A stretch of DNA of 64,000 nucleotides from Gammaproteobacteria bacterium (GTDB lineage Bacteria > Pseudomonadota > Gammaproteobacteria > Pseudomonadales > Azotimanducaceae). The stretch covers positions 29,116 through 93,115 of the forward strand of contig JABIZD010000084.1 of the NCBI GenBank assembly GCA_018666555.1. Reading direction: 5' to 3'. The position numbers were made by a program, and so were the translations under genes. This document shows, piece after piece, positions 46,545 to 56,412 of this stretch. How positions within the stretch are numbered: the stretch's first letter is position 1; every line of letters starts with the position of its first letter. Below the pieces are notes generated by a model, which was given only the letters and a program-made list of their open reading frames with translations, was not told where the DNA came from and did not search any database.

Positions 46545-47426
46545 ATGTTCCACGACAACTCCGGCCCTCGGTCACAGACTTATTACTCCCAGAGGCTACG
46601 ATTGCATTATCTGGATTGGGGCAATCCGACAAAACCGAAGGTCTTGCTGATTCATGGTATCCAGGATCACTGCCACAACTGGGACTGGACCTCTGAAATC
46701 TTAAAACAGGATTATCATGTAATCACACCTGATTTGCGGGGTCACGGAGATTCCGAATGGAGCCGCGGATCGGCCTACAACCATCTGGATTATGTGTATG
46801 ACATTGCCCAATTGGTGGATCAACGTGGCCTGTCTCCCTGCCATATTGTTGGCCACTCCATGGGCGGCACAGTTGCCAGTATCTTTGCCAGCTTATTCCC
46901 GGAGAAAACTCTGAGCCTGACCTCGGTTGAAGGCGTAGGAATTTATTGGCAGCACTCACGTCAAACTGGGCAACTTTCGGGCATGCTTAAGCAATGGGCC
47001 GAGAACACTCGCAGTCTTGCCGGTAGAATACCCAAGCGCTACCCTGATTTCTCCTCTGCGCTAAAGCGGCTAATGACTTCTAACCCGCACTTATCTGAAG
47101 CCCGAGCTCAGCACCTGACTTCCCACGGCACGAATCAAAATGAAGATGGCAGTTTTAGTTGGAAATTTGATAACTACACCCATTCCCAGCCCTCGACAGG
47201 ACTATCCTCGAGTGACCTCATTGAACTTTGGGATGGCATAAGCTGCCCTGCATTACTACTGAATGCCAAACAAGGCTTTGAACATCGTATCGGCCAGGAT
47301 GGTACTAGCAAACATTTTAATAACTTAGTGACCCTGGACATTGATCAAGCAGGGCACTGGCTGCACCACGATCAGTTTGAGCAGTTTATTGCTAACCTGA
47401 AGTCCTTCCTGGCGAGTTCAGCCTGA
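46545..47426 (+). CDS. Alpha/beta hydrolase
   Basis: A 293-residue alpha/beta hydrolase. The oxyanion region LIHGIQDHCHNWDW, the nucleophile elbow GHSMGG (Ser at about residue 105) and a C-terminal His in DQAGHWLHHDQFE are present. It lacks a signal peptide, so it is cytoplasmic. An esterase or lactonase could follow the Baeyer-Villiger monooxygenase at 56413, but they are not adjacent. The next gene, a GST, is 105 bases downstream on the same strand. Confidence 0.88.
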   Translation: MFHDNSGPRSQTYYSQRLRLHYLDWGNPTKPKVLLIHGIQDHCHNWDWTSEILKQDYHVITPDLRGHGDSEWSRGSAYNHLDYVYDIAQLVDQRGLSPCHIVGHSMGGTVASIFASLFPEKTLSLTSVEGVGIYWQHSRQTGQLSGMLKQWAENTRSLAGRIPKRYPDFSSALKRLMTSNPHLSEARAQHLTSHGTNQNEDGSFSWKFDNYTHSQPSTGLSSSDLIELWDGISCPALLLNAKQGFEHRIGQDGTSKHFNNLVTLDIDQAGHWLHHDQFEQFIANLKSFLASSA

Positions 47427-47531
47427 CCGGCTCAAATAGATCTGACCTGCAACGGGCGAGCTTAACAACGACATGGGTTAACCCTATACTGCCAGCATGG
47501 ACCCGAACATTCTTACAGCCTGGAGCCGCCC

Positions 47532-48215
47532 ATGATTGAACTGTACACTTCTGCCACCCCTAACGGCCACAAGGCATCGGTCACACTCGAAGAATTGGCA
47601 ATCCCCTACCAGGTATTTCCAATTAACCTATCTGCTAATGACCAGAAAAGCAGCGCATTTCTTGACATGAACCCTAATGGTCGAATTCCCGTCATCAAAG
47701 ACAAGGGCAATAACGATCTAACCATCTTCGAATCGGGTGCTATCATGATTTACTTGGCCGAAAAAACCGGGCAATTGCTTCCCAGCAAAGGGCCCGCTCG
47801 ATCCGAAGTCATGCAGTGGTTGATGTTTCAAATGGCAGGTATCGGCCCCATGATGGGACAAGCCAATGTTTTTTACAGGTATTTTCCTGAAAAAATTCAG
47901 CCAGCAATTGACCGCTACCAGAATGAATCGCGACGCTTATTTGAAGTGCTGGATCAAGGCTTGAAAGACAAGCAATGGTTGGCTGGAGACTACTCGATCG
48001 CGGATATTGCTAACTGGTGCTGGGTCAGAACTTATCGCTGGTCCGGCGTTTCCAGGGAAGGCCTTGAAAATCTCGATCGGTGGTTAGGGCAAATGAAGGA
48101 ACGTCCTGCCTGTCAGAAAGGTATTAGAATACCTGAACCTCCGCCAAAACGCATATTGGAAGGGGATCAGCGGGAATCATTCGTTAAGGGAGCGCAATCA
48201 ATTCTACAACGCTAG
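47532..48215 (+). CDS. YfcG-like (nu-class) glutathione transferase / disulfide reductase
   Basis: A 227-residue GST. The N-terminal [17 protein letters not shown] matches the Thr-x-Asn active-site turn of YfcG/YghU-type nu-class enzymes, which bind two glutathiones and reduce disulfides and peroxides. [16 protein letters not shown] (here [12 protein letters not shown]) and the C-terminal [12 protein letters not shown] motif are also present. Cytoplasmic. Follows the hydrolase gene on the same strand. Confidence 0.9.
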   Translation: MIELYTSATPNGHKASVTLEELAIPYQVFPINLSANDQKSSAFLDMNPNGRIPVIKDKGNNDLTIFESGAIMIYLAEKTGQLLPSKGPARSEVMQWLMFQMAGIGPMMGQANVFYRYFPEKIQPAIDRYQNESRRLFEVLDQGLKDKQWLAGDYSIADIANWCWVRTYRWSGVSREGLENLDRWLGQMKERPACQKGIRIPEPPPKRILEGDQRESFVKGAQSILQR

Positions 48216-48401
48216 AAGGTAAAAATTCAGGTGACTATATCAAAGCCCTAGCCTACCGGGCTGACTACTCAACAGACTTAGCAGTTCCATTAAGCTGACT
48301 CAGTCAGATATTCTCCTGAGAATCCAGTCAGGAGGTAACGGCCAGTGTGCTGGTAAGTCTTTCACTCCCGTTAAGGAATCTGGGCTGCATGCCTTGCTGC
48401 C

Positions 48402-49301
48402 TTAGAATATAGCAAATAGTTCCTCAAAGGCGACCATCTGACCCCCGTTAGCTGATGATGGCACTAGAATCGGCGTTTTAATCCCGGCATCGAACCATGC
48501 TTCTATGCCGTCACGAACCTGGGTTGCATTACCAAACAAGGTCGTATCCGCCAGCCATTTATCCGTTAGGAAATAGGGTATTTTTTCAAAATCCTTTGCC
48601 TCTATAGCCTTTTCGATTCCTTCCATCTCTTCAACGTAGCCGGCTTCTTTCCAGTAATTTCGATAATTCGGCAACATGGCGTACGAGCTCAATGTCCTTC
48701 TGTTTATAGCCATAGCTGCATTGATATCGTCATTTACACAGGTGGGGATCATATCACCAATAAAAAAATCACTATTTCGTGTTGATTCTGATAAAACCGA
48801 CAGAGACGCTGTCATATGCGAGCGAGCACCATTGGCGAATACCATACCACCGGCGACTTCCTCGGCTAAAGCAATCATTTTTTTTCTCAAAGTAGCCAGG
48901 ACTATGGGCGGTAACTCTCCAGCCCGTGGAACCTCCTTCAATTGAGCCACAAACTCGCGAGTGTCTGTTAACGGCTTACCACCATCGAGGCCCCGCTGCT
49001 TCAAGGCGGGTGCATGGCTCACACCGATCCCGAATTTAAATCGGCCGCCTGAAATCTCATGTATAAATGAGGCGGTACTGGCAAAATCAACGAGTTGTCT
49101 GAAATAAATAGGCATGATGCTGGTGCCAAACTCAATTTCATTAGTCGCATGGGCGAGGGACTGGCAAAGCGCAAGGGAATCACCCAGACTGGGGCCAAAA
49201 ATACCCGAGAAGCCTCGGTTCTCAATTTCTTGTGCTAATGCGATAGTAGCAAGCCGTCTACCAGGAACGGCGGCTAAACTAAGCGCTGGCATTCTGTTCA
49301 T
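48402..49301 (-). CDS. LLM-class F420-dependent oxidoreductase, divergent
   Basis: A 299-residue LLM protein, slightly short for the family. It has MPALSLAAVPGRRL, GIFGPSLGDSLALC and GRFKFGIGVSHAP. An AGGA site lies seven bases before the ATG. Isolated from other LLM genes. F420 use is inferred from the family and the presence of the cofactor pathway. Confidence in the cofactor is lower than for the operon members because of sequence divergence. Confidence 0.8.
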   Translation of the reverse strand: MNRMPALSLAAVPGRRLATIALAQEIENRGFSGIFGPSLGDSLALCQSLAHATNEIEFGTSIMPIYFRQLVDFASTASFIHEISGGRFKFGIGVSHAPALKQRGLDGGKPLTDTREFVAQLKEVPRAGELPPIVLATLRKKMIALAEEVAGGMVFANGARSHMTASLSVLSESTRNSDFFIGDMIPTCVNDDINAAMAINRRTLSSYAMLPNYRNYWKEAGYVEEMEGIEKAIEAKDFEKIPYFLTDKWLADTTLFGNATQVRDGIEAWFDAGIKTPILVPSSANGGQMVAFEELFAIF

Positions 49302-49422
49302 AATTATTCCTCATTTGCTTATACAAAAACCATCGACACTAAACGCCTGATGCCGACCCTAGGCTGCTCTAATACGCTATTCACTGCCACATTTCAAATA
49401 TCCTACCGAGACTGATAAGACA

Positions 49423-49842
49423 TCAAGTTGGTTGCATATGCTCACGAATAGCAACCAGTAAACTCTGGCTTTTCTCATCCCAAGCCTGCTCAAATTTTGC
49501 ATCCCAGCTATCCTGAGCGCCCTCCTGCACCGCGGCCACAACGGCAGTCAGCAGGTCCGCATACATATCATCGACTACAAAATAAGAATCAGCATGTGTA
49601 CGCGCCTCGAATAGCAAATAATCTTGTTCCTGTTGATAATCCTCGACCAGCAACAACCTGATAATTTCTGCCATCATCTTACCTCTGACAATGTCATCTA
49701 TGTGCGACATGAGTTGCTCAGCATCAGGCTGAAGGTCGAAGTAGTGTTTGTATACCTGTTCTGAAAAATCGTCTAGCGTTTCCGCTGCCCGTTCCAGAGA
49801 CTGATCAATTAATGGCTGGTTCTGAAACAATTTTTTCATCAT
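49423..49842 (-). CDS. Globin-like protein, tentative
   Basis: A 139-residue, all-helical acidic protein. The order of segments (VYKHYFDLQPDAEQLMSHI, then GKMMAEIIRLLL, then HADSYFVVDDMYADLLTAV, then SWDAKFEQAWDEKSQSLL) resembles single-domain bacterial globins, with His83 a candidate proximal heme ligand. This is pattern recognition only. If right, it would bind heme and sense or handle oxygen or NO. It is divergent from the DsbA-like gene, 72 bases between starts. The ATG at 49842 is directly followed by a second ATG. Confidence 0.6.
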   Translation of the reverse strand: MMKKLFQNQPLIDQSLERAAETLDDFSEQVYKHYFDLQPDAEQLMSHIDDIVRGKMMAEIIRLLLVEDYQQEQDYLLFEARTHADSYFVVDDMYADLLTAVVAAVQEGAQDSWDAKFEQAWDEKSQSLLVAIREHMQPT

Positions 49843-49914
49843 TTATCACTCAAAGTCTATCCAAATTAGCCCCATCTATGACTATAATCAATAGACCCAT
49901 TCAGGACCATTGCT

Positions 49915-50601
49915 ATGGTAAAACGATCATCATTCCTACTCAAACAAAAACTTGCAGCGGCTTCTATCCCTCTCATTGCGATAGGCAGCCTAATTTATCT
50001 AGTTGTGTTAAGCATCACCGACGATACGGCCCAGGGAATCTTCCGAGAAGGACAACATTACACCATTGTTGAAAATCCACGCCGGATACGAGGAGAAAAC
50101 ATAGAGGTAATGGAGTTTTTTTCGTACGGCTGCATTCATTGCTATAATTTTGACGAACCGCTTACAGAATGGGTAAACGATAAAAAAGATGCCATCCAAT
50201 TAGTCCGAACGCCATTAATGGGCAATGAAAACTGGCGGCTTTTAGGCAAACACTATTACACGCTAGAACAGCTCAAACAAAGGGATAGACTACATCATTC
50301 ATCTTTTGTAGCCATCCACGACCGAGGTAAAGTTTTTGCAGACGTTGATAACCTGGCAGATTTTTTTGCAGACGATGAACTACCCTATGATCCCTATATC
50401 AGCACTTTTAATTCCCCTTCTGTGATGGGCCAGATCAATCTCGCCGACCAGCTATCAAGAAGATTCAAGATATCGTCAGTACCGACTTTGATAGTGCATG
50501 GGAAATATAAAGTAGCTATAACCTCAGACATTGGCCCGAATCGAATGCTCGAGGTGGTTGACCACCTGATCGATAAAATCAGGGCAGAAGCAGCGCCTTA
50601 A
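49915..50601 (+). CDS. DsbA-family thiol:disulfide oxidoreductase, membrane-anchored
   Basis: A 228-residue protein with an N-terminal hydrophobic segment (about 12-35: anchor or uncleaved signal) and a thioredoxin-like domain. The active site is Cys73-Ile-His-Cys76 in FFSYGCIHCYNF, and the cis-proline loop is SSVPTLIV. It should act in the periplasm to form or shuffle disulfides, as DsbA does. The CxHC dipeptide is DsbA-typical. Confidence 0.9.
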   Translation: MVKRSSFLLKQKLAAASIPLIAIGSLIYLVVLSITDDTAQGIFREGQHYTIVENPRRIRGENIEVMEFFSYGCIHCYNFDEPLTEWVNDKKDAIQLVRTPLMGNENWRLLGKHYYTLEQLKQRDRLHHSSFVAIHDRGKVFADVDNLADFFADDELPYDPYISTFNSPSVMGQINLADQLSRRFKISSVPTLIVHGKYKVAITSDIGPNRMLEVVDHLIDKIRAEAAP

Positions 50602-50619
50602 AACACACTGCCATTGGCT

Positions 50620-50637
50620 AAACGCCTGCGTTTTCTT
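50620..50637 (+). terminator. Weak intrinsic terminator candidate
   Basis: A short stem AAACGC/GCGTTT with a two-base centre is followed by TTCTT-like sequence, 19 bases after the DsbA-like stop and before the convergent DUF5916 gene. Stability is low. Confidence 0.3.
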
Positions 50638-50649
50638 AAAAACCGTGTC

Positions 50650-53076
50650 TCAGGATCCAAACCGATACCGTAATTTCAAGACCAGGGCGTCAGTTACGGG
50701 TTGGCGATAACTACGTTTAAAAATTTCCGAAAAATCCTCATCATCCAGCAACCCGGCCATATCTGATTGCCGGGTATATACCAGGTAGAGATCTGATAGA
50801 GGCGCAATTTCCCAACGATAACGCGCTTGCATACTCACTTGTGAAACTGAGAAGTCGTGATTAGCAGCATCCGGCTTGGCAACTGATATCAAATCACCAG
50901 TCATTTCAGGTATCTGGTAATAGTCTTTTCCTCTTGCTTTTATACCAACCCACTGGAGCACAAACTTCAGTTGCTGCTTGGCGCTGATAAAATACTCCAG
51001 CGAAATCCCGGGAAGAACCTGGTCTGCTGAAAAAGTCGCCATATAGCTGCCATCCTGATGCAGCAACCAGCCATCGCGGTCAAGGGCGCTTAACATCAGG
51101 TCAAAGGCAAGCCTGTCATCCGGCCTCCAGGACAGGTAAGCGCGATAAGTGTAACTGTCACCGCCCATGTCTTCGCCCATATACCCCAGCGATCCACCAA
51201 AGCTCAATTCCTTGGAGCGATCCGAGCCCCAACCAAGACTCAGATGCGATCGATCCTCAATTCGATAAGTGCCATTGCCGAAACTATTGAGGTCATCATA
51301 ACTACCCAGAAAGTGACTGAAGCGCACGACCAGCTGAGTCAGGTTATCGAAGACGCTGCGATTCGATAGGTGGAAACTTCCGCCGGTAAATAACCCATCA
51401 CCATTTTTCTGGACAAACCCTCTTACATCAAACTGGTTAGTCCTGGCCTAGGTTAAGTTCGATGAACTCCATGTATGAGCTGTCCTGATACGGAAATTAT
51501 CGTTCCTCTCAAGGTACCCCAGGTCATTAACATCAACCGTATCATCCAGATATTCAATACCGAGCCTTTGGGTCAGGCCCTGCCGGTAAGCATATTCAAA
51601 ATCAACAAATCCACCGTAACCTCTTTCAAGGCCATCCTTATCAGAACTAAAAAGCTGGCCATCCACCTTCAATTTTCCACTAGCCGCCATATAGTGGCCA
51701 TCTATACCGTGGACGATCGCATCACCATCATCATGAAGCACAGCGGTGGAAAGCAGACCTAAAGCACGGTAGTCACCGCCGGGATCATCTTCAATCAATA
51801 TACGAGCGATACCATACCGGCTGCCAGAACCTTCAACAACTTCATTTTGGAGGCCGTTGGATACTATAAATCGTGGATCATCTTCAAATGCCGCTAGAAC
51901 ACCATAGCGAATATTGCCCGTCTGGCCAGTTAATTTTGCCGCGCCAAGGAGATCATTTGGCTGAATCAGGTCCTTGGTTCTTATGGCACTACCTGGCCCT
52001 ACTTCAGGAGCAACCGGTTTACCCCCTATACGTCTGGTATTGACAAGCGTATAAGGTGCGCCCGTCTCACCTACATTATTGCTTCTGGTATCTGCTCGTG
52101 GGGATGCCGTGAAGATCTGTTGACCTTCAAGGAAAAACAATCTTTTTTCAGGGAAAAAAGTTTCTGTAGCAGATAAGTTAATCACCACATCGTCTGATTC
52201 TGCAGCGCCAAAATCGGGATTAACGGTAGCGGTAACTTGAAGGTTTGTTGATGGCCGCCAGAAAAAATCAGAACCGAAACGATAGTCGACCTCATTATCG
52301 ATACCATCTGAGGTAATTGCTGTAAAAGGGAAAATACTGTATTGCTGCCGGGGCGCAACATCCTTGACCTCAAGACTTTGCATCGCCGAGATAAATTTAG
52401 GGACAGTGTAAGGTAGGCCAGGCCAGCCCCAGCGTTCATCCAGATAAGCAACAGCACGCTCCAAGGACATCCCTATACGCCGCTCACCATCAACCTTGGG
52501 CATCGACACGATGCCCCACGGTATATGGAACTCAGCCGACCAACCAGATTCGACTACCTGAGTCGCTCCATTCCAGGCACCATCCCAGTCACTCGAAAAC
52601 TGTTTTTCCGGTAACAAGGTGCCATCCATCTGAGAGTCGCCCAATGCCATCCCAAACCAATAACCATATCGACCTTCCCCGGAGGTATCCAGAACGACAC
52701 CAACGCGATCGCGTTTTATCTGACGATCATCCCTTCCTGAAAGCCGAGCCAGTAGAGTCTCTACCGGTTGGTTCATCTGTATTCCGAAGTAAATACCTGA
52801 CTCGTCATAAAACATTTTCACGAGCGTCGCGTGCGTGGGCTGGCCCAGCGTATCCGGTTCAGTAATAACAAATTCATCGTAGGAATGAAGACTCTGCCAT
52901 ACTTCTTCATCGAGGAATCCATCAACGATGACTTCGGCGTTAACGCGCTGCAAGGTGATGGTCTGGCCTTCGGCAATATCAATCAGCAACGCCTGAGCCT
53001 GCATCACCCCAAAAATGGATAACAGCAGCAGGCAACAGAGTCTGCGCGTCACATGATTAACCACTGCTTTGGTCAA
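50650..53076 (-). pseudogene. DUF5916-family outer-membrane protein interrupted by an in-frame TAG
   Basis: One continuous reading frame of about 808 codons, broken only by TAG at 51448-51450. Before the stop are a signal peptide (LCCLLLLSIFGVMQAQA), a CBM9-like beta domain (about 45-220: VDGFLDEEVWQSL) and the start of a beta-barrel (VNPDFGAAESDDVV, FFPEKRLFFLEG); after it, beta-barrel strands continue to a C-terminal KLRYRFGS. The residues around the stop (SNLT-stop-ARTNQFDVRG) suggest an original Trp, TGG changed to TAG. The family is of unknown function, predicted surface-exposed and linked to carbohydrate or protein use. I chose the TTG at 53076, behind GGGGAGA; a GTG at 53106 is possible. 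Sequencing error and amber read-through are alternatives. Confidence 0.8.
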
Positions 53077-53307
53077 GCAAGAATCTCCCCGATCCGTCAA
53101 TAGCACAAGCCCTTTGAACTATACCCTGCACTTAATTGAACTGTTAAATCACTCTTCCAATAATTGTAACATTTAATATTTTTAATGAGAAAAAAATCAC
53201 CAAAGACTATATCAAACTCTAAAATGCTGAATCCTAAACTAGCCCTGAACATCATCCATCTAGGGCCCAGCAGCACACGATGAATGGTATCTTACCTTCT
53301 CGTCAAC

Positions 53308-54852
53308 CTAAATTGCAGCAGGTCCTGGAAACTCTTCTCTCAACAGCCTTTTCAATACCTTTCCATTTGCGTTACGTGGAATTTCATCGATAAATACAGC
53401 TGCCTTCGGCAACTTAAAACGAGCCAGTTTACCGTTACAGTGTTCTAACGTCATTTCCTCAGTCAACTGCTTATCTGCCTTGACCACCACTGCTAGCGGT
53501 GACTCACCCCAGCGCTCACTCGGCTGACCAATCACTGCCACTTCAGATACAAATGGGTGAGTAAGAATGACATTTTCAATTTCAGCCGGGTAGACGTTTT
53601 CCCCTCCGGAGATAATCATATCCTTGATTCGATCCTGGATGTAGACAAAACCTTCTTCATCAATGGTTGCAATATCTCCAGTACGTAACCAGCCATCCTG
53701 GGTAATAGTTTCTGCTGTAGCATCAGCCCGGTTCCAGTACCTGAGCATAACGTGGCCTCCCTGAACCCATACTTCGCCCTGAGCACCAGGCAAACAATCC
53801 TCTCCCAGCTCGTCGACAACTCGAACTTCGCTATGAAAGAAAGCTTTACCCGTTGAGCCGACTTTTTCCAGGGCATGTTCAGCACTAATGACACAAGCAG
53901 GTCCGCAGGTTTCCGTTAACCCGTATATCTGATGAATTTCAATTCCCAAATCTGCATAACGCTGGATAAGACTCACCGGCAGAGGAGAAGCACCACTTTG
54001 AATCCATCTTATCGATTCATAATTCAAATCCTGCAATGGCACCTGCACCATAAAATTCAGCATGGCAGGAACCAGTAGGGAAGTGGTTATTTTTTCCTCC
54101 TCGATCAGCTGCCAGGCTTTGACTGGATCAAATTCCCGCATGACGATACTGGTTACACCACGATACAAATTCAGCGTAACGGGAATTAATGAGCCGACAT
54201 GAAATAATGGCAAGGCGGCCAGGTAGCGATCAGCTTCGCGCAAATCACAACTTGCAGCAAAGGTTAACAAAGCCCAGAAAGAAGTCGTATGACTATGCAC
54301 CACACCTTTGGGCAATCCCGTAGTACCTGAGGTATACATAATGTAAAGCAGGTCATCACCATAGGCAGCCTCAACGGGTTCCTGCGTACCACCTTGATCT
54401 CGGAAATTCTGGTAGTCCTGCGCAAATTCCGCTACTCCCTCCGGAGACCCAACCTGCAACCAATCCCTGACATCCGTCTTATCACCTCGTCCATGAAGAT
54501 CAGTTACCACATCCAGAAACTCTTCACCGTAAATCAAGGTCCGGGTGCCACTATCCTTTATAATAAACTCAAGTTCATCTGCCACCAGGCGCCAGTTTAA
54601 CGGCACTACAACGCCACCAATCTTGGCAATACCAACGTACGACTCGATAAATTCAGCACTGTTCATCAAAGCCAGCGCTACTCGCTCACCTTTCTTTATG
54701 CCTAGCTCTAGCAGTTGGTTAGCTATTTGATTTGAGCGGTTATTTAATTCCCTGAAAGTCAAACGCTGGTCAGAACTACTGTCAATATAGGCTTCTCTCT
54801 CGGGGTTCAACGCGGCTCTGCGAGTCAACAAATTTCCGATATTTACGTTCAA
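53308..54852 (-). CDS. Acyl-CoA synthetase (long-chain fatty acid-CoA ligase type)
   Basis: A 514-residue ANL-family ligase. It has YTSGTTGLPKG (about 169-179), GLTETCGP, the hinge GDIATIDEEGFVYIQDRIKDMIISGGENVYP, and the C-terminal lysine motif NANGKVLKRLL. It forms acyl-CoA through acyl-AMP. The start is a TTG at 54852 with AAGGA eight bases before it. It lies downstream of the acyl-CoA dehydrogenase gene (121 bases), so activation and first oxidation may be co-expressed. Confidence 0.92.
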   Translation of the reverse strand: MNVNIGNLLTRRAALNPEREAYIDSSSDQRLTFRELNNRSNQIANQLLELGIKKGERVALALMNSAEFIESYVGIAKIGGVVVPLNWRLVADELEFIIKDSGTRTLIYGEEFLDVVTDLHGRGDKTDVRDWLQVGSPEGVAEFAQDYQNFRDQGGTQEPVEAAYGDDLLYIMYTSGTTGLPKGVVHSHTTSFWALLTFAASCDLREADRYLAALPLFHVGSLIPVTLNLYRGVTSIVMREFDPVKAWQLIEEEKITTSLLVPAMLNFMVQVPLQDLNYESIRWIQSGASPLPVSLIQRYADLGIEIHQIYGLTETCGPACVISAEHALEKVGSTGKAFFHSEVRVVDELGEDCLPGAQGEVWVQGGHVMLRYWNRADATAETITQDGWLRTGDIATIDEEGFVYIQDRIKDMIISGGENVYPAEIENVILTHPFVSEVAVIGQPSERWGESPLAVVVKADKQLTEEMTLEHCNGKLARFKLPKAAVFIDEIPRNANGKVLKRLLREEFPGPAAI

Positions 54853-54973
54853 GTGTATTTCCTTATGTTGTCAATTACTAAAACCAGCAGGCCCCAGCTA
54901 GATTCACCACTGTGGTCACATAAATGCGCCCAGCGTTGCTCCTGGTGCCAGAATCCGCGCCGGTCATGGTGAG

Positions 54974-56131
54974 CTAGCGCACATCCACGATACTTCTTGA
55001 GATGAGCTCCTTCATGATTTCCGAGGTGCCTCCGTAAATACGCTGGATTCGCGCATCCACATATGCCCTCGAAATTCTATACTCCTTCATATAGCCATAG
55101 CCACCAAACATCTGCAGGCATTGATCGACCACTTCACCCTGCATTTCACTCGCAGCAAGTTTGAGCATTGACGCTTCAGCCGAAGACAACTCTCCAGCCA
55201 TAAACTTCTGCACATACTTTTCTGCTAAAGCCCGACTGAGTTCGATACGGGTTTTCAATTCTGCTAACTTGTAACGAGTATGCTGAAAGGCGGCGATTGC
55301 CTGGCCAAACGCTTGACGCTGCAACACATAGTCTACCGCTAGATCAAAGGCACCCTGGGCTGCCCCAACACAACTGATCCCCAGGATCAATCTCTCCCGT
55401 GGCAATTCATTCATCAAATTACTGAACCCTTTACCTTCCCCTCCCAAAATATCCCGGCTGGATACCCGTACATCATCTAGAAAAACTTCAGAGGTATCAC
55501 CACTATGCAGGCCCATTTTCTCCAGATTACGTCCCCTTTGAAAGCCTGGCTTTTTACAATCCACTACAAATAAGCTCATACCCCTGGCACCAAGGTTGAC
55601 ATCAGTCTTGGTCGCCAGAATGATTACATCGCAGTGCTGACCATTGGTAATAAACGTCTTCTGGCCGTTAATCTGATAGTCATCGCCATCCTTTATAGCT
55701 GTCATTTTAATGCTCTGGAGGTCGCTTCCAGCACCTGGCTCGGTCATGCCAATCGCACCCACCACCTCACCTGTGACCATTTTCGGCAGCCACTCCTGCT
55801 TCTGGCTTTCTGTTCCCAGATTACCTATATAAGGAGCGACAATATCAGAGTGAACCGAAATAGAACTGGCAAGCGCAGCAAACCCTGCTCTGGACACCTC
55901 ATCGACAATCGCGCAGCTAAGTTCAAACGATACACCGTAGCCCCCATACTCGACTGGCTGATCTACACACAAAAACCCGTTCTCGCCTAATTTATTCCAA
56001 AGAGTTCGAGGGAAAATTTCAGCCTTTTCCCATTCCTCATAATACGGAGAAACCTCAACTTCCAAAAATCTCCGTAGCGTTTCCAGAAACAACTGCGTCT
56101 CTGCCGAGGTGATCTGACTCTGCTGAGTCAT
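54974..56131 (-). CDS. Acyl-CoA dehydrogenase
   Basis: A 385-residue FAD-dependent acyl-CoA dehydrogenase. The signature GAIGMTEPGAGSDLQSIKM (about 122-140), QTFITNG-type segment (GQKTFITNGQHCD) and the C-terminal QMFGGYGYMKEYRISRAYVDARIQRIYGG helix are complete; the catalytic base Glu is probably in IYGGTSEI. It introduces a 2,3 double bond and passes electrons to ETF. The ATG at 56131 has an AAGGA site at ideal spacing; six codons upstream in frame are excluded. Transcribed with the CoA ligase gene. Confidence 0.93.
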   Translation of the reverse strand: MTQQSQITSAETQLFLETLRRFLEVEVSPYYEEWEKAEIFPRTLWNKLGENGFLCVDQPVEYGGYGVSFELSCAIVDEVSRAGFAALASSISVHSDIVAPYIGNLGTESQKQEWLPKMVTGEVVGAIGMTEPGAGSDLQSIKMTAIKDGDDYQINGQKTFITNGQHCDVIILATKTDVNLGARGMSLFVVDCKKPGFQRGRNLEKMGLHSGDTSEVFLDDVRVSSRDILGGEGKGFSNLMNELPRERLILGISCVGAAQGAFDLAVDYVLQRQAFGQAIAAFQHTRYKLAELKTRIELSRALAEKYVQKFMAGELSSAEASMLKLAASEMQGEVVDQCLQMFGGYGYMKEYRISRAYVDARIQRIYGGTSEIMKELISRSIVDVR

Positions 56132-56412
56132 TTTATTTCCTTTATCCACACTGTTGTCACAATTGTATGAGTTCCTGCCAGTTACGTCGAATCTATCTAC
56201 GCTTGGACGCCCTGAACTAAGAACAATCGGATCAGCCAGACATAGACTAAAGTCCTATTACAGATATCCGGCGCCCTGATGGCTAGTATTAAAAACCAAC
56301 TAGCGCACCTGTTTTACCTATTTGATTCAAAGCTCCGGTGGAAATTGAGACTTGATTTACAGATCGACACTCTCTAGATTGTCAGGATCACGGCACCAAG
56401 GTCGACCCCGTC

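Noticed and set aside
46221..46553. Minus-strand frame of 110 codons in the noncoding region
   Set aside because: Composition and start do not look coding, no family is recognised, it overlaps the hydrolase start, and the region is repeat-like.
51448..51450. TAG read as pyrrolysine in the DUF5916 gene
   Set aside because: No Pyl genes are visible and the family has no reason for Pyl; a Trp nonsense change is simpler.
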